A stretch of 64,000 bases of DNA. Origin: Lethocerus indicus (lineage: Eukaryota > Arthropoda > Insecta > Hemiptera > Belostomatidae). The stretch is from NCBI GenBank assembly GCA_019843655.1, contig JACDQD010000007.1:25314365-25378364 (forward strand), written 5' to 3'. Both the position numbers and the translations under genes were made by a program. Below are positions 10,440-23,539 of the stretch, in pieces (the first letter of the stretch is position 1; each line of letters opens with the position of its first letter). The notes below the pieces were generated by a model that made no database searches, had not been told where the DNA came from, and was given only the letters and a program-made list of their open reading frames with translations.

Positions 10440-13040
10440 AGACCTACAACTGAACGGTTATTAAATGTTAAATAATTTATTTCATTTACATAGATCAATT
10501 AATTAATCGAGAAATTATGGAAATTAAAATGAAATTTTAAAGTATACAGGATATACAGGAATATTTATTGAACCCCTCGCATATAAGTTAGGTATGTTCA
10601 AATTAACAAAAAAAAACAGGCTCGTTGTTTATTAATGTCTAAAATGAATCTAGTCCGTGAAGTGTTCAATGACAATAAAAATGTGTGTACACAAAAATGC
10701 AATCTATATGATAATCCTTGTGTACGGTATTATTTTACCTGTTTTATTTTCAAACGAATCAATATAAAATATTAGCTATTCAATTATCTTAATTCCGATT
10801 ATAATTGAATGCAAATATGAATGAAATACAAAAAACCTGTATATCGTGCAGCGTTTATTTATTGTTACTTGTTTTGCCGATGATAAGGTGGTAATAGAGA
10901 GGTAGATCAAGTAACAAGGCCACGTTTGGCTTAAGTGCATAAGGGTTTTTTTTTTTTTAATGCCCGACAGTAAATAAAGTATCGCAGTATACCCCTAAAA
11001 ATCAATTCACGAATCGGTCATAAATTATGAACACGGGACTTTCGCGTTAATTGGACACGCTCGCGTTGGACAGAATCAATTAACAGCGATAGTATCTACC
11101 GCGATTTTTTTTAATTTTTCTTTTTTTTTAAAGAAAGAAGCAAACAACTACGCATCTTTGGAAATTAAGCGCGGGCAAACATCGGGGATGCGTAATTGCA
11201 AGTGTCCGGACACGGCTGTTTTACGAGGGCCCCCAGCGGGCGGCTCATTATGGCCAATTTTCGAATTAAAATCCCGCTTCCAATACTCGATACCCAGCCA
11301 GGCCTACGGCCGTAAATTTCAGATGAGAACATAAACCCGCCTATGAATCAATACTCAGTCTCTATCTCCTCTCAAAACACACACACAAGCGAGGGTAAAC
11401 GGTTTCGTGTTGCGGACCGCTTAAATTCCAAAACGATAACGCCGTTTGAACTGTACGGAGGTCTTAAATTATTCCGCAGTTCCCCCCGCCGGTTTGACCC
11501 CGCACATATATAATTCGCCACTATTCCCCTTTGTGGAAACGTAAAATAGTAGTGGCGGCCGATAGTTTTCCAAAAATCCGTTTGAGTTAAACCCCACAAT
11601 TAATACATAATCGTACAATTTAAATACTTTTGTATTTATATGTTGTACAATTTGAGGGAGAGTATGCTACCTGGCTGTTTGGTGGGCGTATTTCTGCCCA
11701 ACCAATTACCGGTTTTGGAACGTTTATATGATGGCGTACAATAAAAATGTTTTAATTCTTTCTCCAGTCGCACACGATGCCAATGAATGAGGCGGTTTAT
11801 TCCAACCTTATCTTCTCCATATAATAATTCTACAAATTCCGTACGAGTTTATGCATATTAAATGTTCAATTTTTAGGATAGGGTGCTTTACCCGGAGAAG
11901 AGGAAGAGTATATATACCACAGGTCTCTCATAAAATCAAATAAGAGATGAAATGAGTCATAAGATACATCAAGACGAGGACATTTTTTTCAGATACTAAC
12001 GAACGACCGTGTTTCTATTATGTACGAAATTGTTTCAACTAGGACATATTTTATCTATCCGGTTCTGTAGACTGTATACTGCTAATGGGCCATTAGACGA
12101 ATGACTAGTATATTAGGTATCATCAGTCACACTGCGCGGTAAATGTATAGGAGATGTACTATATGCGATATTATCTATACTTCGTTACTGACGTAATGAT
12201 ACTAACGACTGCAAGCGGTTTGGGACCAAAGAAGTGTACTGTATTTCCAGTAGATCGGTGTATTTACGAGAGCTAATCCAAAATAATAATGGTTGAATTT
12301 GTCGACTATCTTTTTTAAATTTCAAATAAAAGATTCACATGGACTGGTATCACTATTAATACCGTTAAAAACATAATAGGTTCAAACCGAAGTGCCCGAA
12401 TGAGATTCAAAGGAAAAGAGACAAGATATCACACTAGTGGTTACACCGTATTGCAAAAGTTCATGGCGCTAACTGCTTAGAACTTTTTACAATTTCAAAA
12501 TCATCGAATAACGGTAAAGTTCGATAAATTATTGTTTTTTATTCTGGTGACCCTAGATTTGTCAGTTATTTTGGTTTTAGGACAAAAATGGGGACATTTT
12601 TTGTTCTGTCTTGCTTGAATTTGTAGCGGTGATAGCGAAGTGTGTGGGACTTCTTCTTTCACGCCGCAGAAGGCTGTGATTTAACGCTCTGCCGACGCTA
12701 AATGCACTCCTCTACCACCACCAAGAGATTTACCATTTAATTCACAGGGGGAAGCGGGAAACTCCAATTAGTGAAGTTATTTTTTTTTCTGCCTTTAGAA
12801 GGAATGTTTGCATTTTAAGCGTGAATTTTATATACGGTGGCGATTTCTTGCCGTTACGTAACCACCAAGTCATATTTCGTTCGAAAATTTATCAAATAAC
12901 GAGCGACAATTAAAAAACAAGAATAGAAAGACATGTTTTTCAGGTACATCAGACGTCAACAAAGTAACAATAAAGTTTTACATTTTTGTTGGTAACTTCA
13001 GTTTACATTTCAATTTATTATACATTATGCCATTTGGTAC
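10440..13040. other. No gene seen
   Basis: AT-rich sequence. GATATACAGG-like words near 10549-10560 and (inverted) 10836-10845 could be the ends of a degenerate 300-bp element but are too short to call. Pyrimidine and T runs occur at 10949-10960 and 11105-11131. Confidence 0.4.
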
Positions 13041-13048
13041 GCGTATTG

Positions 13049-13112
13049 GAGTAGTATTGGATATTGGACGGCGTATTGGATCGGAAAGAGGAGGTATTGG
13101 AAATATTGGATA
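13049..13112. repeat. TATTGGA short-unit repeat
   Basis: The word TATTGGA recurs about eight times with variable spacing (GTATTGGA, ATATTGGA). A degenerate minisatellite. Confidence 0.75.
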
Positions 13113-16100
13113 TCCGTTATTAGTTGCATACTAACTACAGTGAAATAGCGCAATGGCTTTACTCAATTGCTTAAAATCGTGCCCGACGAATCGAAAAAAA
13201 GCCAGCCCTTAAAATTCATAACAGATAGAAATGATCTGCAAATAAATAAATTTGCTCGAGATAAGCGTTGGAATTTAAATTCGGTCTCGGGTCGAGCCAC
13301 CCCGACCTTCGGCCCCGGCAGTAAAACCGATAAAACGGGGCGAATGAATATTAATTTAAAATGCCGAACGGATATATATTTTTTTCTTCGTGCCTCATAA
13401 TTCTCATTAAAAAAATATTTATTTCTTTAATTATTTATAATATTTATTATTCCGTTTTGGCTACAATTTCCGATGCATCAAAAATGGCCGACCGTTGATC
13501 AATGCGCAGATTTCCATATCGCAGCTTTAGTAACGCGTTAATTTGTATATATTTTACCGGGAAAATTATCGTTACTATAGGATTCGGTTGTCTGCGAGGT
13601 TTCGGAATACTGCAGTTTTTATTTTAATTATGTTTTTAGCTATTATAATTTATTAGACAACAAACAAGACAACCTCCACAGTGCAAGCTACGAAACAGGT
13701 ATCTGCCTTAATTTTAATTATTTTTCTCAAATTGTTCATATTCAATTATAATGCTAGCCATCGAATCCCCACGAGGAGTACAAGGAAAAAATTTAGCATC
13801 TCAAAAACTGTACCGAAAGAGAGTAGTAAATCTTAAATATAATTTGAAACGTCGAAACCAAATTTAAATGTGAATAGCTCGACTAATTTTTCTCATTCCT
13901 AAAATAAGTAGACTCCATTGTTACGACAGAGCCACCCACTGGCATAGCCCATGAGGAGGGACATTTGTCACTTATTTACATAATGAAATGGAGTGAAATA
14001 ATGTATGTTATGATCTGTATTACATAATATTTTAGACGATTCATCTGTGAGACGACATAAACAATAGCCCATACATCTGAAACAATGTCAAAATGGAAAT
14101 GTGAAATATTCTTCGCGTGTTTTCCGACTCATGAATTTCACTCGGTTTCGACTTAGTACTATAGATTGCTATTGTCTAGTTCAATAATGCGGTTCGTTTC
14201 ATTTCAGCGGGTGACGTCATGGAGCAATTTGTGATGAATTTTTTACCGTACAACTTGACCCTTACCGTTTCAATCACCGGGTTATTAATGTCTATAATAC
14301 CGTCTTAGATAGACAGATTCTCCTATGTTTTGATCCCGGGGGAAATAAATGAAACTTCAAAAGAGCCCTTTCGGAAATCTTAAGTTAATATCTTATAGGA
14401 ATGTTATCTATTGAATTATTTACTGTAGAGCATTATTCGCATTACTATTTTTCAGTTTGAATAACAAACTGAATTTTCCTGTGAAGTGTAACGATTCAAA
14501 TATTATGAGAGATACGCTTTATAAATTTTTATGATAATAAAATTTCATTATCCTTAATAGCCAACTATCTTCCTACGAAACTCTTTGAATTATTACTGAT
14601 GATAGTCGCTCTATTATGATTTATAGTGTGTTTGAGAAGAGACATTAACTTGTGCATTAGTCTGATGGGAGCCAGAGTTGCCGCGTCCCCCTACATACTC
14701 CGGGATTATAACAGGACACACGTGTTATTAACGGACTGGTCGACGGAAAATCCATACCGACCGGAACCAGAAAATTTCAGGGAAAACTTGGATGGCGAAA
14801 TTTTTCTGGCCGCTCAAACGACAACCGCAAAAACGAGGTCCGATTACCGTTTTTCTTTTTATTTACCCTTCGGCCCGTCTTCGCCGTCGTTTCCACCGAA
14901 TTAAAAGGTAAAATAAAACCGGGAAATTACAAATTCAAATTGGAGGGGGCTCTAATTACACGCCCGATCCTCCCCCCAACTGGTTAATGGTCCGTCATTA
15001 AATTTTAAGACTCTTCAATGATGAAAATGACGAGGCTCGGTGGTGGCTTCTTCCCGGATTTTTTTCCTCTTTATCCCCCCTTTCCCGCCCGGTTTGTTAA
15101 TTCGACGAACCACTCATCCGCCAATAACAATCAACCCCGCATTCGTAAAATATACCACAGCCACCCCCGGCGCCATTATTAGTGAAAATTATCGCTTTTC
15201 GTAATCTCCGTCGGGCTAAATATTGGTTTTCGTGTCTTCTTTATCGTCCCTCTCTCGTAGTCGTTTTTCAGGAGATCTCGGTCTCGAATTTCACTTAGGC
15301 CGGGCCGTGGTTAATAATAAGTTCCGAGACAATTTCTCGGTCTTTTTTTTGGCCTTTCCTTTTCTTTTTCCGACGGTACACCCGACGCTATTATAAAGAA
15401 CAAAAAGATGACGGAAATAAAAAGAAAGGAGGGAAAAGAAAGAGGAACACAACGTCCGAGGCGGTTTTGCGGGTTGAAAATTGAAGCGATAAAAGCCGGT
15501 GGGGGCTGAGAGAGAGAAATGAAGGTCGTTATTTGGTTTCATAGGTAGCCCGGCCGGTAACCGGGACTCCGCCTTAGACTCGGGCATCTTATTTTTCTTT
15601 TACGTTCTTTATCTTCTCGGTCCGTATTTATGTTGTAACTTTATTATTCTTCATCCTCTTCCCCAGTCCGTCTTCCCAAGTCGGAGGCAAAACGTTTCGG
15701 GGGGTCGCAACAAAAAAAAATCGTAAAAGTGTTAGCAATAACTTGTACGGACACTTTTTTCCACTATAAGGCGAGGTGGAGACCGATTGTACAAAACACA
15801 ATTCACCAGTGCACGTACATAAGGGAGAATTATAAACTCTATAAAACTTGGTCCATTAGTCATTATATTTTACTGTTATTGATTTCAGAATTTTTATTGA
15901 AAATAAAATCAATATTATTCTGTACCGGTGGTGACTATCGATATTATTAAAGACACAAGTTGAACTATCTACATAGACGGTGGAAAAAAGTTTAATTTGA
16001 CTTGGAAATACTGTAGCCAAGTATGTCGACTGAGTACTAGGTCGAAATTGATCTAGCGTTCAACCCAACGCCTAGATGGGCCTAGGACGGTTTTTTAAAA

Positions 16101-17298
16101 ATCTATTTTCGTAGTGGCTATAATTAAAGATAATATTTATTTTTATGAAAGGATCGTAAAAACTCACCGGCGGTCGTGGTGACGGCGGAGTCGGTCACAA
16201 GTGGCCTCTGGTCCACCCCATCGGCTCAAACCTGAAATTAGAACATTAAATTAGACACGCGCATGAGGAATTGATTGATATACTTAAAGATTCCAGGTTT
16301 GGAATTACGCCCACCACTCTTCCGCTTTCGCTAAGGCCTGTTCCGGCGTACCGACATTTAAAGGTAGAACGGAGAGGACGAAGTGACCCCGTTCGGTATA
16401 GGCGGAAGCGGACAATCGGTGGGCGGGAGCCGAAAGACAGTCCCCCGGAAACGTAGCCCGGCCGGAAGTGGAAACCGGCGGTGTGACGTCACGGGCCCGC
16501 ACCTGTCTATATGTCTGCTCTCCCCCTTCCCCCTCTCCCTCTTCACATGCACGGCCTCCCCCAACACATGTTATCTACTGTCAACATCCCCCTGCACTAA
16601 TAGGCCCGGGGGGTCTCTGTGTACGTGTGTCTGTGAGACTTTATGACCGGGCACTATTCCTTTATAAGGGCGATAGCGCCCGGCTTTATGGTCGGAACCC
16701 ACAATCTCTGCTCTTTAGAGATTAGGCAGATCAAACGTTTCTTTTCTCTACCCTCTTCCCGCCGGCACGGAAAGGCGTTCTCAAGAAAGAAGCGAGACCG
16801 TTGGATTAATATAACTAAATTAAAAATAATGGCAATTACGTAATTTATCTGTAAACGTAGAACGATTAAAAATCTAATCAGAAAATGAAAACCGCTTCTC
16901 TCCTAATGCCAACTATCATCTAATTCTCTACCGCTATTTATCTCTTGATACTTTATATCTGCCATTGGAATTTCTTTTAACAGACACAAAGGTAATATTT
17001 ACCTCCTAATTATCTATCTCATTAATCTAAATTGTTACCAAAAAGTTTATCGACAAGTCACATCAGAACTGTCCCTTGTTACTAATTATCATTTTATAAT
17101 TCTGTCTCGTCATCTGATATATGTACGGCAAATTATCGTCGGACTTAAAAGTTTTAATGTACTTTTTGTTTTGGCAGATATTATATAAAGCGCTTGTGGG
17201 TTCATGCCTGGTGGCCTTATTGACATATATTATTGTAATAATATTCTAAAATTGCATTGGGGTATATCAATCTCAAAGATACCCAATCCATTTTTTAT
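13113..17298. other. No gene seen
   Basis: Patches of GC-balanced, C/T-skewed sequence (14600-15700, 16300-16800) alternate with AT-rich stretches. Several open frames of 60-98 codons overlap each other on both strands without any recognisable motif. Possibly conserved noncoding sequence; that cannot be judged from one genome. Confidence 0.4.
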
Positions 17299-17918
17299 TT
17301 CATTCACCCGTCCGGTTGCCTAATGTTCTGCTCTCGATACTGCTTACCGCGACGTCTTCGTCAAGAACAGTTTTCCTCTTTTCCGAGCACATTACTCTAT
17401 CCCAGTCCCCCGAGACAGTGAGAGAACCTTTTAATCCACTTGTAAAAAAAAACGCTCCCTGTGAATTGTCCGAGTGCTTCAAAACGCTGCGTACCGAGGC
17501 CGCGACGATGCCGATATCGGCTTTTAAAACTCGGCTTTTAGCGGTGAATTTTTTTAATCGCAGTCTCCGAAGAGCAACGCATACTGTGCGCATTAAACTC
17601 GATCTGGACCAAAATCTCTTAAACCGAGGATTCACAACCTGGGTGTCCAAAATGGGGGTATATATGTATTAGAATACAGTATACGGTACATATATCAGCA
17701 CGTTGTTTTAAAAGGAATAGCATGATCACACGTGTACCGTACTCGTGTAATAATTGTTTTTCATGTTCACGGTCTTATAAGTAATTTAATAGTGACATGC
17801 AATCTTTAATACACCAAAATGTTTGTGTATACTAAAAAATGTTAACAAATAAAAGGTACCTAGGGTTAATTGCGTTCGAAAGAATGTCGTTTTAATTGAC
17901 GTGGTTTGGCCCAATCAT

Positions 17919-18000
17919 AGATCAGCTTCGGCGACTTGCCATCTTCAGTAGCGTTGTGGACACAGCTGAAGATGGCGATGGGCCGAAACCGGTCTAGAAT
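17919..18000 (+). mobile_element. Compact inverted CTGA-GAAAC pair
   Basis: The reverse-complement unit (17921-17950, CGCCATCTTCAG-like) and the direct unit (17965-17997, CTGAAGATGGCGATGGGCC then GAAACCGGTCTAG) are separated by only about 14 bp. This makes an 80-bp imperfect palindrome. It looks like a full element that lost its interior. Confidence 0.8.
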
Positions 18001-18411
18001 AAATGGTACTATATAGGTTATCTGGTCAGGAGGTAGACTAGTTTTAGTCAGAAGCGTCCTACAGTCCGCCAATAGCTATGGCCTTTTTATTTCCAAATAA
18101 ACTAAGTTATTCCAAATTCGGGCCCTAATTTGTTGTTTGGGGGTGAAATGTTGAAGGAGGAGGACCGCAATGCGGCACTGAAGGCCGCGACAAAACCAGG
18201 TGTTCCGACACCGCAAATTCCACAACCTTCTGCTGTTAAATTTTCATAGAACTAGGTCAATAACTAGTCCAACTTAGATATAGGGCCAAAACAGGGCCGC
18301 TCGAATTGTTTAAATAAAAGATAAACCCTCACTCCCACCCCCCTCTTTCTCACTCACCCCCGCTTTCCGACAAAACCTATTTATGGTTCGCGAAACTGCG
18401 CACGTGAAAGG

Positions 18412-18433
18412 GAGAGAGAGAGAGAGAGAGAGA
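18412..18433. repeat. (GA)n microsatellite
   Basis: Eleven GA units. Confidence 0.95.
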
Positions 18434-18439
18434 ACAGAA

Positions 18440-20240
18440 AAAAAACGAGGAACCTAATAAATATTATAGGCTTTAATGCGGACTTTTCCCGAAACTTCGA
18501 AACTGTTCGAACCGCGGCGTCGTGACTATTTTAATGGGCCCCGCATCGGACTATAAACTGGGGGAAGCTTCGCCTCACGGTGAAAAAGAGTTTTTTCACA
18601 TCTCTCATTCTTGCAAACAAAAATACCAAAAAAAATAATAATTCACTCAAGAACGATAAAAGGATAACACTCGAGAAAGTCCTACACGATCCAAATAGAA
18701 GAAAACACCGTCCCAACATCCCCAGTAAGTATAAACTTTTATTCCATTCTAAGCAGCTACTGACGACGTTATACCGAATCAATTCATATTCCAGACAGTG
18801 TGCACGTTTGATGTGACCGATTGTTCACAATCGGGACAATGTGGTCATGATTAGGAACAAATACAATGACAACAAACAAAAATATTTTGCCCGCGGCTTT
18901 GGACTCCCGAATTGTTATAATGTTTAATACTAGTGAACGTATTAAATATCTAATTTAATTGAGCTAATCTAAGCTATTTAATATAAATATTAAATAACGT
19001 ATCTACTGCAGGCCGGTTACGGGGGAAAAAAGAACTGTTCTACGGTGGAATGATGTCTGGAACTCACATCACTAACGTACATTGGGTGTCTGCCGCCGCG
19101 GTGGATTAATCAAGTGTTTTTTCTAAATTCTTTTCAAGAGTGACTCCTCGTACATGTAAATGGAAAGCCAGATAAATTACTTGCGATAGGGTACGAACCC
19201 TTAAACGAGGGTTGCGGGAGGGGGGATATTCCACGACATTAACACGTGTTAACTTGACGCCATATGTCTGTCCCTCTGTGTCTGTGTGTGTGTCTGGGTC
19301 GTCCGCGCCGACATTTGTAATTAGAGTGTAACAGACGAAAGTGTAGAAAAAGAGAAGAAAAAACTCAGATAAAAATCATCAATTTTGTCATTAACTAATT
19401 AGAGACGCCACGCTATAATTTTTCTGAGTACTAAGCTTTTATTTTTCTATTATTTTACATGTTTCTACGACTCGTTTTAATTACGAAAGTCGCGTTGAAA
19501 CCCGACCAATGAAAACCGACCCATTTCTTCGGAGCCGACTTGAAAATTTAACGGCCGAAATTCCGACGACGTTTTATTAAATTCCGCCAATATCAATATT
19601 CAAGACCGGTTGAATAGCGCCGGCTATTTATATTAATTTCCCTCTCGTTGGGGTTTTCCGAATGAGAGAGGTTTTCCCGTTTCTCGAAGTTGCGGTGAAA
19701 TGGAGGAGAACCCGATACGACGATTTTAATGGAAGTTGGGGCCAGAGTAGAGCACGACAGGAGGCCCTGGAAACGTTTTCACGGTGCTTTTAAGAGCAGG
19801 TCAGAGCAAATAAGAGCAATATTAACTTTCATCTCCAGATCTATCGTTCAATTTTTTCAGATTTAAACTGATTTTAACTTATCATAAGCAAAACTACCGA
19901 ACCGAGCTCAATTAATAATGCGGCTTTACGGTTACCTTTTATTCTATTCTTCTATTAACTTCAGTAATTTAACAATTAAAATTATACCATTTTCTGTACG
20001 AATATATTTGCAAATATTTTAAATGAAACTGGCTATAGTTCTGAATTAATGTAAGGTATTTGTTTGGTAGTCCCCGAGCCTATGTAACCCATCGCTCGTG
20101 CTGGGAAAATAAACTCATTAACGGAGAATTAACGGAGATCAAAAAGAACAGAACCGAATCACTGAGTTTGAAAGAAGAATAACAATGGCATTCCCAAATG
20201 ACTGTAGAAACTAGAAAACAAAACGCAGAGCCCATATTTA
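18440..20240. other. No gene seen
   Basis: A GC-balanced patch (19490-19760) with many CGG/CCG words is flanked by AT-rich DNA. A short TGTGTG tract is at 19281-19291. Open frames at 18531-18816 lie on both strands and have no recognisable content. Confidence 0.4.
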
Positions 20241-20244
20241 TATA

Positions 20245-20448
20245 TTAGGTGTAGCCAAAAGTAATCAACAATTTGATAAGATGTATTTTGGTCTTGAGGA
20301 GTTCTTCAAGAGGGGAATCGAACCGGAAGAGTGGCAGAGAGTTGTTGATAATATTAGTGAATATATAGTAGATTAATAATTAAAGTTTTTTTAGCAAAAT
20401 AAAATGAATTCCAAAGGCAAAAAGTTGATTACTTTTTGGTACCCCTAA
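20245..20448 (+). mobile_element. Mariner-family MITE with TA target duplication
   Basis: The ends TTAGGTGTAGCCAAAAG and (inverted) TTAGGGGTACCAAAAAG, both continuing TAATCAAC, match at 22 of 25 positions. TA flanks both sides (20243-20244, 20449-20450). TA duplication and TTAGG-type ends are mariner hallmarks. Length is 204 bp against about 1.3 kb for a full element, so this is an internal-deletion derivative. Confidence 0.9.
20287..20376 (+). pseudogene. Mariner transposase C-terminal remnant
   Basis: Twenty-nine codons and a TAA stop: FGLEEFFKRGIEPEEWQRVV followed by DNISEYIVD. This fits the C-terminal end of mariner transposases, where a short helix with a conserved Trp (here EEWQRVVDN) precedes the last residues. 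The stop lies 48 bp before the right inverted end, as in complete elements. The catalytic D,D34D domain is gone. Confidence 0.8.
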
Positions 20449-20476
20449 TACATGACGACTTCCACTTCCATACTTA

Positions 20477-20566
20477 AAGCGGGCAGGATGACCCACAAGG
20501 AACCAATATGCCGGAGTGACTCACTATCCTACTGAAAATAAAGAGCTAATAAAGGAGAGAAGACAG
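20477..20566 (-). mobile_element. CTGA-GAAAC family interior fragment
   Basis: The minus strand reads AGTGAGTCACTCCGGCATAT then TGGTTCCTTGTGGGTCATCC, matching the middle of the 4121-4335 and 46364-46440 copies. GGAGAGAAGACAGG at 20553-20566 resembles the family tail. Terminal arms are missing. Confidence 0.55.
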
Positions 20567-20639
20567 GATATGAAGGAAGCTACGGTAAATAAAATAGTAT
20601 ATAAAATAAATAAAATTATACAAGGCCCGACGGACACAG

Positions 20640-21690
20640 ATACCCCGAAATCACAATGTCGGCTTTGAATAGTGCCGCATTATTAGAGGGGTGGCCATGA
20701 TTGTATGTTAATGGGATTTATAGGGCGTGCTCCGGTCCCAGGTGTCGATGAAGGCATTAAAATACGCGGGAGAGGGGGGGGGTGGAGGAAAAAAATCATT
20801 ATACGACGTGTCGTCGTAAATGGAGCCGGCGACGACTTCATTAACGACACTACTGACAAATCATTCCGGTTTCACGTTTCGGTCTTTGAACAATGAAACG
20901 GCCGCCATCCATTTCAAAGGGCGGGCTCGCTCTACCGAACGCATTGATATTAATGGGAAGAAACTTTCCTTGAAGGATATAAAAAGATTTGGATACATAA
21001 AGGTGTGGTCTCCTACCGACGTTTCGGAACTATTACCAGTTCCATCATCCGGGCCCTACTGATACAACAATAGAGTTGTTATCGGAAGTAATAATTGAAG
21101 TATGAGCTAAAAAATTAAAATGAAAACAAGCGTCTTCGGGTGCTAGTTATATAAAATTGGGGGCGCCACTGTTTCGGGATTTCAGCAAAGGTATTGAAAA
21201 CACCGGATGTCAGATAGCGGTCCCGTCGAGAACTATAACATTAACGCAATTGGCCCCGCGATTCCACCGCCATTATCGCCATTAACCAATTTCCCGGCTC
21301 GGGACCGTCGTTAAAGTTAAACGCCGGGTTTTGTATTTCTCGTTCCTTCATCGCCGGCGGAATTATGCTAATTGGGCGGAAGACGAAATCTGGCCTAACA
21401 CACAGAAATATATTACAGTTCGAATTGTTGCCGCGACATATTAGAAAGAGAAAGAGACGCATGGATGTGGGCGCGCGCTCGAGCCCCCAACCGCTCAGTA
21501 TTATAAATGATGATCGATGTCTTCATTTATTACCGATGACGATACCAGATTACGGATCGGCCGTTTGTCTTAATGCCGTGTGGACGGATGCGTTCTGAAG
21601 ATAGAAAGTTGGACCGTCGTGAATGGATACCCTTTCCTGCAGGAATGAACTACTCTGGAGAGACACGAAGCTCGTATACACTGAACATTT
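20640..21690. other. No gene seen
   Basis: GC-balanced sequence with overlapping open frames of 63-81 codons in several frames and no recognisable domain. A G-run is at 20774-20783. Confidence 0.4.
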
Positions 21691-21692
21691 CA

Positions 21693-21795
21693 TAACCTGT
21701 TTCGGCCGTCTTCAGTAGCTTTTACGTCAGTACGTTGCAGGATTGTGGTATTTCATATAACGAGGGCCACTAACGGCTGAAACCGGTCTAGCGAA
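21693..21795 (+). mobile_element. Degenerate inverted CTGA-GAAAC pair
   Basis: The left arm, on the minus strand, reads GCTACTGAAGACGGCCGAAAC with stem II collapsed. The right arm keeps GGCTGAAACCGGTCTAGCGA (21775-21794). A tail word AAAACCTCGCAGACCAC (21810-21826) is shared with 52478-52502. Confidence 0.65.
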
Positions 21796-21872
21796 ACCCA
21801 CGGTAATTCAAAACCTCGCAGACCACCAAATCGGTTTAAGATTTTTTTTACGGGTCTACACATACGATGGTT

Positions 21873-21900
21873 AGAAACCGGAAACCGGTCTATCTCAGGG
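21873..21900 (+). mobile_element. Partial CTGA-GAAAC unit
   Basis: GGAAACCGGTCTATCTCAGG keeps only the GAAAC and ACCGGTC half. Its flank CTCAGGGC is also found after the copy at 628-650. Confidence 0.5.
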
Positions 21901-21929
21901 CCGAACACACAATTGTCTTCCGTCTTCAT

Positions 21930-23535
21930 CCCCACATTAACGGAAAGCTACCGTCTATGGCAAGCAGCCGATTTATCGTAGGATTAAAGAAGTGCGAGGA
22001 TACAGAGTATGTGTAATGAATGAAAGACATTTCGAAACAAAATGTAGTTGGATGGCAAGAAGGCCGGGAAACAGTCCAGATAAGAGACATTAAAGGTCGA
22101 ACGTTTAGCACCGGGAAGTACTAACTAAGTATAATAGACTGATAAATAAATAACTAATGAACCGCACCGCAATAGTCACTGAATATTAACGAACCGTCTT
22201 AGTAATTGTTCAAGGTGGAAACAAAGCCAGAATGAATTGCATTCATGAAATGATCCCTTTCGTTGATTACATATTGACGAATCAGTATTCATTATTAACA
22301 ACAGTACGAAATATACGTAACAATAATACAAATGCTTACACCGCGGAGGTAAAATTATTGTGGCCGCTTATTCGGCGAACCAATTACCAGACTTTATTAC
22401 GAAAGGAGCGCTACTTACAGTTTTGGCATCGTTCCAAACAAGCGGAAGCTGACAGTGAATAATAGACCAACTGCTGAATCAGTTCGGCTCGAAAGTCAGT
22501 ACAACTTTAAAGTTATTTAATAGGGCAAAACATATAATTTTCAATGCTCTTCGGCCCAATTCTCATTATAATCGTGCTATTATTAAGTAAATATATAAAT
22601 AAAGCCAGACAAACTTCCGGCCTCCTTCATTCGGTATCTGGAAATATATTTTACTTATAAAACCTATCGTGTTGTTATTAAACGGATGAATGAGACGAGA
22701 ATAAATTAGCCGTAACGTGTGATATAGCTCTCGGTCTGTGGACGACCGGAGTCGGAGACGAGGCCAGAAACCGGTTTTGTCGTTTGAGAAAAACTAAGGA
22801 CCGAGAGTACAAACACCGTTTCAGAGCAATTGGGCCTTCCCAAGGTTTTGCCCTTGTGTAAAATTCATCCTAGAGAAGTTTAACAGGGAAAGTTTCTCGA
22901 AAGTTGGCCCTCTCCGACTGCCCTTAGAACAGGAGAATTAGGCTGTTTAATAGAAGCCGGAGAGGGTGAGTCAGGTGCCATTTAATATAGAGAGTCGGAG
23001 GGAGCATTTAAAGGGGTTCATTTAGCAGTCGAGTTCATTTAACTGCCCCCCCTGCTGTATATATACAGCCCTGTGCAGTGTAAAGTTATACTTTGTGCGA
23101 GTTGCCTTTAGACCGTGTACTAGAGGTTGGGCCCGTTATGGGGTTTCGCTCTGGCGAACCCACCTGTCCCTTTTAAACCGCTTATCTTTCCACCCCTTTC
23201 ACTTTCTTACTCCCGTCTATTTTCTACCTTTTCCTGCCGCTTACTCATTTCGTTTATTTTTTCCGAAAAATTCTGTAAGTCTGCCCGATGTTTAGCATTT
23301 AAAAGCCGCTAAAAAGAAGAGTTACTTTGTCCTCTTATAAGAAAAAAACAAATTAAATCGCCCAAACTGGAATTGAATTTAAAAAAATTTACAGGTATAC
23401 ACTCTTCAATGAAATTTTATGTATAATACATAAATATTATATATTTAATGCTTTAATTATTTTTGCGGTAAAAAATCAGCATTTACTAGCCTAAAAAATA
23501 GAAAACAATATTAATGAAATCCTATTAAAAGAATA
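21930..23535. other. No gene seen
   Basis: Mixed-composition DNA. CCAGAAACCGGTTTTG near 22764 may be a further worn repeat half. A T/C-rich stretch at 23160-23280 gives two overlapping frames of about 60 codons without recognisable content. Confidence 0.4.
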
Positions 23536-23539
23536 TTAA

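Noticed and set aside
10541..10850. Possible MITE bounded by GATATACAGG words
   Set aside because: End similarity is only about 10 bp and no target duplication was found.
17300..17672. Fully overlapping 116- and 118-codon frames on opposite strands
   Set aside because: Neither product shows a recognisable domain, and mutual overlap makes at least one, probably both, fortuitous.
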